From contig OX439037.1 of assembly GCA_949317995.1 (NCBI GenBank), forward strand, positions 20,944,324-21,008,323: a stretch of DNA of 64,000 bases. Reading direction: 5' to 3'. Within the stretch, counting starts at the first letter, position 1. Each line of letters begins with the position of its first letter. This DNA is from Acholoe squamosa (taxonomy: Eukaryota > Annelida > Polychaeta > Phyllodocida > Polynoidae). Both the position numbers and the translations under genes were made by a program. The notes beneath the pieces were generated by a model, which did not search any database, was not told the origin of the DNA, and saw only the letters and a list, made by a program, of their open reading frames with translations. Positions 11,535-25,925 of this stretch are shown piece after piece.

Positions 11535-13513
11535 TGGTCACACATAACACAACCGACACAGTACAACTTTAATCATCACCCTGGGGTGGGAGATGTTACT
11601 CTATACTGCCTCAATTGAACTGCTCTTATCAATTTTAATCATGTACTCTTACAGTGTAATTGTTTGTCCCCGTGCACTCCCATCCTATTTCATTGACCAA
11701 ACACCACAAGTAATCGTGATTCCTATCCTATTTCCTTAATTAGGCCTACCCATACTGCATTTTACCTCCTCATACACCAATAGAGAGATCATTAATGTGA
11801 TTTACTTGCCGCCAGCATCTAAACGTAAATTCCTTACCTTACTATCATTTCTATAAAAGAAAACCTTGACCATGACTTATGTTACAATTGTTTGTTTCTG
11901 TAATTTATGCGAAACTGCTTCCCTAATCAATACTGTCAATACTTTTCATTCACTTCTCTTTTATACATCTATCTGCTAACTCCCACCAGGGTTCAATCCT
12001 CTCTTCCTAGAAAACGTCTTTGGAATCCAATGGTTTGATTTGATGTGTTACTGTACAATTTACCACTTAAATACCAAGATGTTTGATGACCTTAGTCCAG
12101 CAGAATCTGTGCTCCTCACCCCTTGGTGTTGGCGCCATCTGTGGTGAATCCCTTCCTCCAGTACCTCTGGTATTTGCCTTAAGTTGTTCACACTTTATGG
12201 CAGCACCTTAGCACCATCAGCACTTTAGGCCATGGCATTTGGTATAGAGACACAATCAATGACTGTGGATTCTACAGGATGTAAATCACAGTAAAATGTA
12301 TCTCTAAAGTCATGTACAATAACAAGTACCTTGAGCTTTTGCAGAGACGAAAAATACTGAAAGGGCTGATTGTCCGTGTTTACTTGCTCTAAGTGGTTCA
12401 TTCCATTTGGAAATAACTGCTCCGGTAGTTTCTTTACAGAACCTGTCTGTGCAAAAGAAAAAAGAAAACTCAGAAAGGTCGCCCCTCTTTCTATAAACAC
12501 TGTAGGCGGCCATAAGAGATTTGCTTGATCCCTATTCAGCTGATTCCCTTATTCAGTAAGGTTGATGGTCCATTAGCAAAGACATTTTCACGAATTTGTG
12601 CTAGTGTTTGCATTCTACATATAGGTGTGGCCCTTTCCTGTTCCTTTACAGTGTAATGCGGGTATTGTTAGATTACTTTGGACAGTGATGCAATATGAAA
12701 CTCCTATTGAAGCATGTCACTTTGCCCAGTTTCCCAAGATACAACAATATCTCAGGTTCACCCTTTTAACATTCTAACACAAAGGTATTCTAAATTTTGC
12801 TTTCGAGCACATTCACACAGAATCTATGTACTATGGGTACTTATAGTGCCCTGGCCCAAAGGTTCACGAAGACTGATGCCCTTATCAATACTTCATTTGT
12901 TTACCTTTCATATTATGTCCTCTGAAATAGCCGAACAATGAAAACCAAAATGAGCAATTATCATGAGATGAACGACATGCTTATATCACTGTAATGAAAA
13001 AGAACGGAATGTCCTTATCACGTTCTAGAGATGCAATCACCATCAGAAAAAGTTCAAAAGACCATCTAGGCCATGTGCGCCGCAGATCTAAACTCACAGG
13101 AAAGCTAACAGTGGTGCCCACTAGTGTGAGTGGACGGAAATATTCTCAGTAAACTGAAGCAGGAGTCACCAGAGGTCTCCAGTGTTCGATTTCCTATGCA
13201 CTTTGTCTATGGCCTGTAAGAAAGCTGGATGCCCTCTGCCTGAAAACATACCCTCAATTGTGAAAAGAACAAAACCGGAGTCTATTTCCCAATACTGCAA
13301 ATGAAAACGGTTCAGAAATCCTCTCCCCCCTGAATGATTAACAGTGTGAACCTGTTATAAAACCCAATTCCTCTTTTGCCTTGATGCTATGATCTTCCAT
13401 ATCGTCACTGACACACTCAGGGTAAATATTAATTATTAAAGCTAATGCATAGGCCATTGACCTTACCACAGCTAAACATTGAAGGGAAGGTATACTTGTA
13501 TCAATATACACCT
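11535..13513. other. Unassigned stretch
   Basis: AT-rich sequence without a recognised gene or element. Two overlapping minus-strand open frames at about 12225-12513 show no known domain and were not accepted. Confidence 0.4.
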
Positions 13514-13606
13514 GGAGGGCATTTCAAAACCATAGCAATAGATATCGTTTTGAAATGCCCTGCAGGTCTTTAACTACCTGTACAGAGACGTCTCATGGGG
13601 ACGTCT
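13514..13606. repeat. Two adjacent hairpins
   Basis: GGGCATTTCAAAAC (about 13516) pairs with GTTTTGAAATGCCC (about 13548-13561) across a 17 bp loop. A second hairpin, AGAGACGTC / GACGTCTCT, follows at about 13583-13606. Non-coding; possibly MITE remains. Confidence 0.5.
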
Positions 13607-15956
13607 CTTTCCCTCTTTACCTACCCTGAGGCTACCCTATTTATCCTCTCTCTCTCTCTCTCACACACAGACAGGCCACACAGACATGGCAGACATTTGA
13701 GTCATGGGTTTCTGTTTGAGTGTAAGTTCAGCTTCCTCTTTCTATGAGAAGGCACAAGCCCACATTAGAGCCTAGTGAACATGGTTTAGGGCATCATGCC
13801 TCAAAGTCAATGTACCTTGATATCAAAAGGGTGCCGATGATGCCTTACATTATGGCCTTTATATATAAGCACCTTGATATATAGCTTTTCAACAGCAGTG
13901 CCCATGAAGTATTTGTGCAAGCGGTTGATGTGCCTGCAATAGTCGCTGATGCATTAAATCTGGAGGCCGTTTCCAAAGGGTCTAGAGGTAGCTTCTCATA
14001 GTGAGTACTTCACTTCCCACTTCTATGCTACCTTCCACCCTCAGAAGACACTCACCACGCTATACTCTAAAGGAAGTAACTTCCCTATGACTGTGTTGTG
14101 AAAAGTGGTTGAAGCACTTCCTTGCTCAGCGATAACTTAGTGCCTTCCAATACAAAGTTCTTCTGCAAAGAAGTAGTCTCTCTCCGTCCCCTTATATGTC
14201 ATATCCTAATATACCTGGGAAGCTTACCACGTCTGAGCTTTTCAAAACACGAGAGAGAATTGACTACTAAAGGTGAGTGCCTTCCATCTTTCGAAGTGCA
14301 CCTTTGACAGAAGTAACTTCCAACATGTCATGCACTGTAAAAATATTCCCTAAGTTTAGTATGGAAACTCCATTTTACATTGATTCTATGTAATTGAAAT
14401 AGATGATACACTATGATCACATGCAGATGTATTACATGTCAGTTCTTTGATAGTATTCAATTATCATTCAAAATGAGTAAGAACAAACATCATTGATGAT
14501 GTACATAATGCCTTTGCATTGAAATATAGCCTGTATAGGTTTAGAAATGTTATTATTATAGTGGACCTATACCAAGCATTTCCAATATGAATTTGGAACA
14601 CCACCCCCACCGACATTTATGGACATACACCTTGACCAGCCCATAATCAGTAGACCAAGGATTCCCCAATGATGGAAAGTGTCTAATACATGACACTCCA
14701 ATGTATGAGGGACTGAGTAGTAGTATTAAGATGCTTATGTTTTATCTCTACAGTAATATCCAGATGTAGAGAAATGTTGTGAAATTTTAAATTCTCACTT
14801 TAATCATGGACGAGATCTATACTGTGGAGTGATGCAATGATTTGTGAGAGGTTGCCTAAACAAGCATTACATCACACTAAAAAATGGTGAACCAAGATAA
14901 CAGGGAATCCCCGGCACCCGCAATTGCCAGTGATTCACCATTATTTAAATGAATCATTTTTACTGTGTAGGCATGCACTGGATGGTAATTATCAAAATGA
15001 AAAGAACTAACAGGATAATTATTTCTATAATGTTGAAAAGATCTATCTGGCAAACAAAGAATCATAGGTTTCCTTATTATTCACAGCATGCGCTATCAAT
15101 TTTTGACATTAGAATTTGATCTCTTTAAGCAAACGACTAAAGACCAATACTTTTCCACCCAAAAATGGTCGTCAGTAGCACTTACACCAACCATGGTTAG
15201 AAAAGGGTTCCTTCTCAGCACAGGCTCGATGGACTAACCCTGTGAGGGGAGACAGTGGGAGGTAGTTCTTAAAGGTGTGACAGAGGGTGATCAGCCATTT
15301 TATAATCATTGATGTTGTTTGGGGGTTTGTCTATGTTGTAATGGACCATATTTAGTGCAGTCAAACTAAAATGATATTTGGCCCTAGTAATATGGGTCTT
15401 TTAATTTCACATACACCTTCTATGAATTTGATATAATTAATTCAAGCATTGTCATATTTCTTATCTCACTGAATAAGAATATAGTATTGGAGTCAGTGTA
15501 GCTGAGGTATCACTAGTTCATTTGTACCTGCAAGTAAGGATAGCCTTGAATTGCTACTTAGTGTAGGGCCTATCAGCCTTCTATCCTACTTATTGGGCAC
15601 AAGTACTTGAAAAAAAAACAACCATTTCAAATAGCAATGGACAATCACCCCTTAGGCTGTGTATTATATGAAGGTCCCCATGCATATGAGCCATGTGCTT
15701 TGAGGTCCGCACAATGCTGACACAGAGATGACTGTGCCACAAGACTGTCATACCTTTCAAAACATACCATACACTACCCTCACTCTCCTGGTATAGACTT
15801 CCACAGAGCCTGTGCTTGTCAGTTATTTAGAGAAAAGATGCTTCTTTCATCACAGAGCATCATTTTGAACTTCAAACAATGAACTCTTCCGTGCAGGTAC
15901 ATACAAATATATCGATTGAAAGAAATTTCTTTCACGGATATGAATCGACCCCTGGG

Positions 15957-15957
<1 letters not shown>
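13607..15957. other. Unassigned stretch
   Basis: A CT/CA-rich run lies near 13650. A CACTGTAAAAATATTCC phrase near 14333 resembles the ends of CACTG-type MITEs, but no partner end is evident. Nothing else is recognised. Confidence 0.4.

Positions 15958-16018
<61 letters not shown>
15958..16018. repeat. (TA)n microsatellite
   Basis: About 60 bp of uninterrupted TA repeats. It creates alternating Tyr-Ile open frames on both strands that are artefacts. Confidence 0.95.
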
Positions 16019-16021
<3 letters not shown>

Positions 16022-16493
16022 TAAATGCTCATTCCAAGATTCTTTGGACATGGGGGGGGCTGATACTGGGATTAACAAACACAGTATTATATTTTATTGA
16101 TAGTCCTATATCTTGGCTTATCAAAAAGTTTCATTCAAGGATCCAACTCCTAACATGTCAGATTTTTATCACAGATGCCGTAAAAACTTCCAAAAAAATG
16201 AGGTATGAGTGAACGGAAACAGTTGCAGCATGATTATTACTATTAAATATAGGTCTAGCTGCACCAAAATCGAAGTACAAACTGGTACAACACATATCTT
16301 TATGTATACCAAAAAGCTAAAGTAAGGATCGAGAACTCTGAGGTGAAAATTTTGGAAATGCTGAATAATTATTTCTTCTAATTACTTACTTTATCTTAGC
16401 TCATTAAAAAACACTTTAATTGTCTCCATTGTTTGTACTTCATATAACAATGGCAGTTTGTCTCCTAAATAATGTCAGTACTGTGTCTTCATC

Positions 16494-17460
16494 ACCTACT
16501 TTGAGACTGATATATAATTCACCCACGTTTCACGGAATTCACTCACACTTCACGTTTCATCAATCTTTATGAGAAAGGCCAGAGCTCAGCTATACATCAT
16601 CATGTACCAATGGGATTGCATAAACAATGAGAAAAGAGGTTGTACTACCTATCTAGAGTCAATTATACACACATAAGACCAATCTTGGCTCACTACTGTG
16701 ACTTTGAGAGAAAAAAAATCACAAAATTTCTACACTTCTTGCAACATGTGCATACCATGTGGTACAGAAATATATCTTAGCATACACCAAATAGTGTTTT
16801 TTGATAACTCAGACAGGTCTATTGTGGAATAGAAATTATATAAACACCATACGATATGATAGGTTGACCTCATGGAACTTTAACCATCCAAAAACCCTTG
16901 AAAACCTACAAAATTTCATCAACCTTCACAAAAAGGGCCATAGCTAAGCTATACATGATCATATACAAATGGGGTTGGATAAACAATGAGTTAAGAGGTT
17001 ATACTAACTGTCTAGAGTCATTTATTTACACATAAGGCCCTTCTTGACTGACTACTAATACTTTGAAAAGGAAAAAAGAAAAATGTCTACACTTCTTGCA
17101 ATGTGTGCATGCCATGTGGTACAGAAATATATTTTAACATAAAAAAAGATACTCTTTTCAATAACTCAAACATAATACTCAAACTCTATAGTGAAAAAGA
17201 AATGATAGAAACACCATACAAGATGAAAGGTTGACCTCATAACATTTTACCTTTAACCGTCACAAAACCCTACACGCTTCACTCACGCTTCACATTTTAT
17301 CAACCTTTACAAGAATGGCCACAGCTCATTATACAACATCATATACCAATAAGAACACTCAGACAACAAATAAAGAGGCTGTACTACCTATCTAGAGTCA
17401 TTTATACACACATAAGTCCCATCTTTTACTGACCGGTCAAAGACCATGAAGCATGAGTGA
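16494..17460. repeat. Tandem repeat, ~365 bp unit, 2-3 copies
   Basis: The block that reads CTATCTAGAGTCA...ACACATAAG recurs near 16650, 17010 and 17390. The partner block ACACTTCTTGCAA...GCCATGTGGTACAGAAATAT recurs near 16733 and 17090. Units are about 365-370 bp apart and clearly diverged. Non-coding. Confidence 0.75.
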
Positions 17461-17838
17461 ATTCGGTGTGCATTGAAAATCACTATCATCATCATGGCTT
17501 GGGTAATTTTCAAGTACATAAAAAAAAATGTATAAAGGTTACCTTCCTAGGGTACCTCTTGATTGTTTATAATAAGAAGAATTGTGATCTTTTGTAAAGG
17601 GCTGTATTGGTCACTTTGAAAAATATTTTATGCACACTCTTGTAAAATTTCATGCTCTTGTAAAATTTGTGTTTAAATGCTCATAGAAAATAAATTATGC
17701 CTTAAAACTCCCCCAAACCACATGGAAATATTAGCTACGACCTCCCACTAAGGAATAGAATAATGAATGGTGGTATAGATGTGTTTCCATTGATATTATA
17801 TGCCCAAAGGACCACATGTCCTAAATATCTTGGAATGA

Positions 17839-17839
17839 C

Positions 17840-17896
<57 letters not shown>
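17839..17896. repeat. (AT)n microsatellite
   Basis: About 56 bp of AT repeats, ending in ATATGTATATT. Confidence 0.95.
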
Positions 17897-17901
<5 letters not shown>

Positions 17902-20900
17902 TACATATGAAGGTAGGGTGATCAAGCTTCAAAATCATTTGGTGCTAAGGTACCTGATGACTGCACTAAGATGTAGGCAGGTTCAGGACCTACATGTTTC
18001 TTAGTACGCCCTAAGATTGAATGATAGTCCCTGGATCATGGTGTGTACTAAGAACTTAGTACCCTTGTTTATCTTCAAATTTCTCGTATTTTCTTATCAA
18101 AATACATAATTTTGATGACAGTATAGGTAGCAAGGGTCTACATTTTACATGTACACTTTTTTACAGGACTAAAATCAGAATATTTTCTGAGAAATGGCTA
18201 TTTACAATCTTCTTTCCCAGTCTTGCTATACTAAAATTGATTTGCTATTTTTTTTGTTTATTTGCTAATAAATATGAACCTACAAGATTAAGGAATAGAT
18301 AAATGCCTACAAACATTTTCATTTTAGCTAAGTACTGTTTAATAAGGGAGCAAATGCATCATTAAATGTAAATATAAGTACCAAATGGTGGAGTGGTTTC
18401 ACCATCCAATCTTTGACCCCAATAATGTATGCACAGGTAAGTGTCATGGTCCAGTGACCAGGGCTCTGATTGGCCCATACACCTGTAGAGGTGAGTGTCA
18501 TGGTCCAGTGCACACACAAGGGTACTATAAGATCCCAGTACATCCTAAGACTGTGCATGGTATCAGAATCTTAGTACAGACTAAAATCAGACTGTTGTAC
18601 TATGATCCTCATGTGTCCCAACAAGATATCCCCGTCCCCAACCTGGTAGGGGAGCTAGCATAGATAAGGACATTAAATTTTCTGGTAGAGCAGGACGGTC
18701 AAACGTTGACCTGGAGATATGAAGATTCTGGATACATATCACCTTCAGCTTATTGAGGAACCTTGCATTTGCAAGTAAAATACCAAAGGACTGAAGACAT
18801 ATATACAATCACTACTACCAGAAAGGGAAGCTGGAAAAGAAATTTGGAATTTAGTGGTATTCCAGTGAGATATCATTGTTCGCATCTTCCATCTTATAAA
18901 CATCTATGATCAAGAGAATTGAAGATATGAATCAAGTATATGTGACCGTACGTGCCCAAGCCATTTCCACACTTACTGACATTTCCTCCAAACAGCAGAA
19001 AATAAGAATTGAACACAACCAATTCTTGGCAGGAAAAAGTATGCCTATGTTTCACCTTTTGACTAAAATACTAAGATCTAATGGTTAGAACGACAAGCTT
19101 AAGAGGTTTCAGAAAGTCCAGACAACTTGTTATCAGGGTCTGTTACAAAGCACTAAGAGTTACATTGTTAAATGCTTTAAATCCTGAATTAATTGGACTA
19201 ATAGTTGTTAAGAATTTTGAAATTGTCAGTTGGAGAGCGGCATACTCTTTACTATGTTAAAATTATATTGAAGAAACAGATGGGGGTGCGAACAAATTGA
19301 AGCTGACTGCAAAAGGTATATTATGCACAATGGGGTGAGGGAAGGTTTTGTTGTTTTCTTTTTTTGTTTGTTGTTTCTTTTTTTGTACGGGGGGGGATAG
19401 TTGGCGGGTAGATAGTGCATGGGCTAGCCATTCTGCTATAGTTTGCCATAGGTTTGAGCTACATTCCAAAGGCTCATCTGGCAGCGGAAGAAATACACCT
19501 CTCATGTGTAATTTGTTCCAGAGAGTATCAAATAATCACTGTATCGCGAAATTAAAAAAAAAAACAGTTTTGTAAACCCTACTTTAAGAATAGACTAACA
19601 TTTCAAAATCGTTATTCAGACCATTCATTAAGGCCGGAAATCGCGCACACTGTCATATATCCCAGAGATTTTGCATTGTACATTCCACTACGGCCTTTTT
19701 AAGAATAAGCTACAAACCTTTTCTGGACCTTTTCTCCTTCCATTATTGCTGTGAATAGCGTCTACTTTGTTGACATTTGTGTAATAATATATCCTGGGAA
19801 CCCTTTGTGAGAAGACATTCTTGACCAGCTAGCCATTTCTCAAACACTACGATCCTACCCCTCTCCCTCCAATTCCAACCACCCCTACAATCCAGTCCAA
19901 TCGTAGTGATTGACCCTTGGTGATCATGTATTACCTACGATTGCCTATGCAGGTGCATGCCTTTCCCCTCTATATCTGCACCGATCGATCGTAGTGATTG
20001 ACCCTGTAAACCCTAGAATCCCCTTCCGATCCAGGTCAGGGTGGTACGATCTTGGGCTGCCCAAAACTTAGCGTTTGAGAAATGACTTCCTGATGGCACA
20101 ATGTTGTGCTGAATGCCTTTCGTGTTATGTAGTCTGCGGCAAAATCCGTCATTGTGCCAATGTAAACGTGTGCACAAGCATTGGTCAGTCCACTCCTACA
20201 CACCCCAGCTGTCCACTGCCGGATCCAATATGGCGAACACAAAGTGGCCTCAGGACCACCCATATAACCAATCCCATTGGCAGGATTGGTCCACATTTCT
20301 TCATTAGGCTAACACAAACTCCCGAGCAGTAAAGCATCATTAAGGGCAATAACGGTATTTGCCATTCTTACTGTTCCTTCCTTATTACCTGGTCAGTTCC
20401 TACTGTGTCAGTGAACTGGATACAGAGAGGGCCGTCTATCGCAGCTACAGGTAATCTACTGGAGGTCTTTTGTACAATCAGGAGGCCGAGGAAAGAAGTA
20501 ATCAGGAAATATTTGGTAAGCACTTCTCTGTATTGCAAGCAATGGGTTGGGTAAAATGCAGGTCTAGATAACAACACATTTGATTAATCCATTTCAAATT
20601 ATGTATGTGATCATTGATATGATAATAAATCATTAAATAGTCGCCTATTTAAGGACATTCACATATTCATACAGTGCACCACAGCAATAATTTGTATTCT
20701 CGATTGCAGTCTGCCTTAGGGTCAACAAATGTTATCATTAACTAATTGTCCAAACTCTTGATTTAACATCCTCTGGAAGGCATTTCTTAAGACGGTACAA
20801 ATAGACCCCTTTAAATTGTAGTGGGATCCTTCACTCTGATGCCATTCGGGCTTCCCTAGCCCACTTAAAAGGGTCTATATCTTCTCTTTGTTATCCCCTC

Positions 20901-21066
20901 AGGATGTGTGTGGTGCAAATATGCGCGGGCACTGGCACATTCCTCTGTGAAAATGTAGTAATGTTATTCTTGCCATGAATATGACCTTAGCTGTCGAAAT
21001 GGCGTTAAAGGTCTATTACTCACTCACTCTGATGCCATTACAGCCCTGCATCAAGTGGTCACTAAT
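17897..21066. other. Mostly unassigned stretch
   Basis: A 22 bp phrase, GGTRAGTGTCATGGTCCAGTG, occurs twice near 18435 and 18490. CGTAGTGATTGACCC occurs twice near 19904 and 19990. A hairpin TAGACCCCTTTAA / TTAAAAGGGTCTA lies at 20811-20880, overlapping the dispersed repeat also seen near 3880. No gene is recognised. Confidence 0.4.
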
Positions 21067-24000
21067 CCTTTATGTCAAGGTGAATATTGAGACTCCAAAG
21101 GAAACACACTAAGCCCTCGTATTGCACCCCTGCGTTAAATAACCTGTGGGAATTCTGCACTCGAGGGTCACACGTCTACTGCTTCTAAAATTGCGTCGAG
21201 AGCAGCAGAAGCAGACGAAAAAGGTGAAAATGGAAGAAGAAAATAAGGTAACCCTCGAGATAACCAGCGATTTAGGGGTGGATGATGCAGAGGTATTTGG
21301 GAACTTTTCCTTGTCTCAATTTTTCGAGCACAACTACAGTAAAAAGCCCGAGGGCGAGGCAGAAGTGATCGAGGAAGAAGTGATTGAAATCCAACAAGAT
21401 GCCATGGGAGTTGTGAACGATGTAAATTCTTCAGAAATTGAGAAAAATAACTGGAAAAATGAGTTAAAAACCCCTGAATTCGAGTTCAAAGGGTGATCTG
21501 AGCTAAAAGACTACATCGAGGGCTCTAAATATGTAAATACTGCAAAAAAAGAAAACAGCCAGGTGATATCTGTTTTTCCTCTTGAAACAGCCATCATTAC
21601 ACTCGATAAAATGGGTCAAGTTTTTTTGGGTAAGGAGAATATGTAGGTTTGATCATAAATTATACTTAAAAGTTGTTATTGTATTTACATCAAAGTCAGA
21701 CATAATTTTAATACATTTTCTGGTTATTTTTAGGTTGTGAAAACATTCCAGAAGTGGCTCCAGGAGAATTGTTTTGAAGACAGGGCTATAGAAGCCATTG
21801 AACCAACGGAACTTGATGGTCTACTTGCTAACTACTTATTGAATAAAAAGAAGGCCGGCCAACGGCAAGCCCCATCAACCAGACACATTAACATCGATCC
21901 ATAGAGCCATTGTTAGGTATGTATGCCTCAAGAGTTGTCGATTACTTTAGGAGAATTTACAACATGATCCAATGCAATATTTACCATTTTAGTTTAATGA
22001 TTTTCTTTAGTGTGTGAGAGATTCTACACGATGCTATGGGGCCATTAGAAACTGGTTTAATTAATAGCAATTTTTTTTATATATTTTTTATATAATCTTT
22101 TACACGTATGAGGTGATTTTTGGTGCATTTAATATAAAAAAGAAATTTGAGCTCAGAAACAATTCTAAGTGTTGATATTTTGTTGTATATTGCAGTGAAT
22201 AAAATCTTTTTTTTTCTAATTTTTTTACAGACATCTGCGAGCCAAAGACTATGAGGTGGACCCCATGTTTCATGAATATTTGAGATTAGCCGGGATGTAT
22301 TGGCCTCCAAGAGCAACAAACTGAAGGCAGAAGGGATGGGAAATAGACCCAACCGTGCTGAAGCATTTGATGAAGAAGAGGTTGAGAAATTATGGGATAA
22401 AGAAGCGCTTGGATTTCAAAATCCATGCACCCTGCAGAGAACCTTGTATTGGTCTCAGACAATTGGCTATGGACTGAGGGGTTGTGATGAATCACGTACT
22501 ATGAAATGGGGGGACATAGATCTCATAGAGGGAAAGGAGGAGCTGTCCTAGCTAGAGTTCAATGAGAGAGCTACTAAGACCCGTAAGGGGGGGGGATGGT
22601 GGCCATGTTCAGGCATTTGCACCCAAAATTTATGGAACTCATGATGACAGGTGTCCAGTTAAATGTTATAAACTGTTTGCCTCAAAGAGGCCTGACAACA
22701 TGATGTTTCCTGATGCACCATTCTACCTCACTGTAAAAAAAGAAAGTACCATGTCAGATTCTGATCGTTATGTAAGTGCACCTATGGGAATCAAGACCCT
22801 ACATCAGATTGTGTAAAACATGTGCCAAGTTGCGTGGATTCAGGGGAAACACACCAAGCATTACCTACGTAAAACTACATGTCAAACCCTTCTGGAAAAC
22901 AATGTACCCCCAAATTTGGTAGCTCAACTATCTGGCCATAAGAACCTGAACAGCTTAAATAATTATTCGACTGCATCGAAACCCCAGCAACACGCCATGT
23001 CCCACATTCTGACCAGGGCGGGTTCAAAGAGCCTACCTGTGAGTTAAACGATGCCTCCTCCTCCAGTACTTACATTTCAGGTCCTAGCCATCCTAAACAT
23101 TTTGCACAGGTGGCTTTAGGGTTCAATCCAGCTGAGGGTCCATCATTAAGTTCAAGCAGAAGCCATGGAGGTATGGTTTTGCCACCTGCCCCACAGCCCG
23201 TTCTCCTGCCAGGCCTGCCGGGGTTCCCTGCGAGGGAAGCCGGGCAAGGCTTAAAAGTCTAGCCGGGGTTGGCGGGGCTTGGTAATCAAACCGCTGGTAT
23301 GCTTCAGAACAGTGTTGTAAATGCTCCTTTAACATTCAACATACACCACAACACATATTCTTCATCCCAGGCTACTGTAACCGTGTCTCCCAAAGTTCCT
23401 TCCATTGTAGATGATGAATAATTGTAATCCACATGTTAAGCTTCTTGTTCCAAGTTGGCGTGCCATGACGGCTCGAAATAGAATGTAGGTCAGCGTCTCG
23501 GAGAGACCCAGATGTATTCGTAAGAAATAAAAATTTAATTCCTGTTGAAATCTGTGTCCATCTGGTCATTTAAGTTATTGTATTGGATTTATTATATTTT
23601 AAACTTCAATTCTATACTTAAATCTCCTTAAAATCAACTATATTTTTGATCAATCGTAAAAAAAAAACACTGATGGCGAAACCAATGCTAGCTCTGTATC
23701 ACGAGTGACGAAAAATAGTTTGACCAGATGTTTTTTGTAAATATGCACTAAAACTTTTGTAAATGCCGGCTTACAACAGAAATCTAGCCTAATTTAATTA
23801 TTTTAAACAATTTAAAGCACTAAAAATGGCAAATAATAACATTGAAATTATTCATCGAGAATTTCAAAATGGCGCTACGGAAGTATTGAGTAAACATGGC
23901 AGGAGGTCCACGCGTATGAAGACGTAAGCGTCATTCTGGATCAAAAATCCAACATGGCGGAGAAAAACACAATTCGGCGTAAACGACAAGTGAATGTGAG

Positions 24001-24131
24001 TGATTTTTTATTAAAAATGGCTTTATTGTTGTCTCAAAACACCTTGACATAAATGTAAAGATGAACTCTGATTAGTTTGAGCCTCCTGTTTCTTCACTCG
24101 CGCTTCCAGCCCGCTCCGCACGAGGCCGATG
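21067..24131 (+). mobile_element. Crypton DNA transposon, copy 1 (decayed)
   Basis: Homology with copy 2 (32226-35240) runs from CCTTTATGTCAAGG at the left, through the recombinase gene, through about 700 bp of 3' non-coding DNA, to the CCGCTCCGCACGAGGC phrase at the right. Cryptons move by a tyrosine recombinase and leave no long inverted repeats, which fits these ends. This copy is older, with several breaks in its gene, and has only one arm of the hairpin that ends copy 2. Confidence 0.75.
21230..23421 (+). pseudogene. Crypton tyrosine recombinase, decayed copy
   Basis: The gene has the same three-exon plan as copy 2: exons about 21230-21562, 21734-21916 and 22231-23421, with introns bounded by GTGATA...TTTTAG and GTATGT...TTACAG. 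An in-frame TGA lies near the end of exon 1 (21494), a TAG lies near 22549, and a G-run near 22585 shifts the frame. The late catalytic block is still readable around 22850-22990: H-Y-L-R in place of H-S-L-R, then SGHKN and LNNY. The start was chosen as the first ATG matching copy 2. It should give no working recombinase. Confidence 0.75.
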
Positions 24132-25925
24132 CAATGCTGATTGTACAGGGCAGTCGTAGGGCATTATACCTACAATCACTGTCTCTAATATTTAGGGTTT
24201 CAAATCGTAGTGGCCGTGTTCAGTCGTACCATCTTGAGAAAATATGCCTACCAGCTCCTGTCTGAACACCCAGTTTCCCTATACTACTGCCACTAGCCTC
24301 AACCCCTGCCCCAATCCCCTGTTTCCCTATACTACTTCTGTGAATTCCTCTTGTACCTACCGGGCACCTTGGGTCATATAATACCTCTCAACACCTAAAT
24401 ATATAAGCAAATGTCAACGACCATGGGATACTTTTACATCGTATTCCCCGAGGTGGGACTGGTCGTATCTATGAAGCCATTATATGTGAACATTTGCGTT
24501 TATGTCATGGCCTAGGGGGTTATCTTGCTTTTAAATAAAGAAAAACAGCTCAGATCTGGTCAAACTCCAAGATGGCGGACACCCATTGAATACGGTCACA
24601 TTATATTCCATCCCCCCATTGAATACGACATGTCTAGTACTGTTCTATAGTTATGATCTTATCTGCCATGACATAAACTGTCTAGAGCACACCCCGTGGC
24701 TTTTGCTATATTCACTAAGTATATGATTTCTTTTGGCTAATAGAAACCTTTTCAACTCTTGTGAAAGGGGGATTTCTGAAATTCTGTGAGCATAGATCAG
24801 ATTCTCACTTTAGATCTATACGTCACAGATAGATATCTAATAGTACCTCCTGCTAAAAGCCGCATTCATTACCTTAAAGCTGATAATTATTTGGAGTTGG
24901 ATGACTTTGGCTGAATTGGACGAATTAGGCTTGGAGAGTATCCCATAGTATCAGTATTGGTTGGTCAGAATTAACCCCAATGGCCACCACTGTTTCTTCT
25001 ACTGCTACAACTTACCTATTCCAATAGTCCCTGTCTTGACAACCAATGTACAGAGATTTATTGCGTTAGTTACCTGTGCATATTTTGTAAGACATGGTGC
25101 TAAATTTAAACAGGTTTGTTGGTTTTATGTGTCCGTGTGCTCGTGGCCTGTCTATGATACATGCCATCTGTCATATTCAATCATAGCTCTGTCAATATCA
25201 TTAGGGAACATTGGTGAAGACTCGACGTTAATCAGCAAAGCTACTATTAAACACATAGCTTCAGCTATATCTAGGAGTTTGCTGAACTGGACACTTTACC
25301 TATCAATAATTTTGACCATAGAACTCTAAACCTTTATGATTCTAGTTTTTCTTTAGGGGATAAATGTTGAAAACATACTAGTTTTATACATAATCTAAAA
25401 TATCTCACTAATCTGCTAACGTTAGGTGTGACAAAACCCATTGAGCTTTGCAAAGGATACTATTTTATTTTATTGATTGTGTGTATCTTTGTCCTTTGAA
25501 GACCATTGTCAACATGAATCTTTATCCTTTGAAGACTCCTTTGTGCATACGACTTTGACAGATTTATTTTCTATGAAAAGCTTTTAAGGGAGCATAACTT
25601 CATGTCGGCTACTTAAAGAGACGGATTTCTATCTTAAACTGGCCTTTTCAAGATTGCAGATGTTTAACCAAGACAAAGCATAAGGGAAGCCCCTTTGGGT
25701 TATCTATTTACAAGTTGTAAGACAAATGGCACAAACAGATGAGGGATGATGTCAGACGTTGTCAGGGCTGTAATAAATCTTTCAGTAATTAAGCCAACAT
25801 TCAATTCATTTTCTGGCAGCACAATTCTGCAGAGCATTAATCATGAGGATCACTGGGGATCTTTGTCAGTATTTTGAAATAAATTCTTTAGTAAAGCTAT
25901 TAATAGTAAATAGAGTGCATATACC
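24132..25925. other. Unassigned stretch with a dispersed repeat at its start
   Basis: 24135-24260 is a copy of the dispersed repeat also seen at 3960-4110 and 26165-26250 (GTTTCAAATCGTAGTGGCC, then CAGTCGTACCATCTTGAGAA). The rest shows no recognised gene or element. Confidence 0.45.

Noticed and set aside
12225-12513. Two overlapping minus-strand frames
   Set aside because: They overlap each other in different frames and match nothing known.
15850-16212. Tyr-Ile repeat frames on both strands
   Set aside because: Produced by the (TA)n microsatellite.
24961-25329. Plus-strand 122-codon open frame with hydrophobic stretches
   Set aside because: No ATG at its start and no recognised family.
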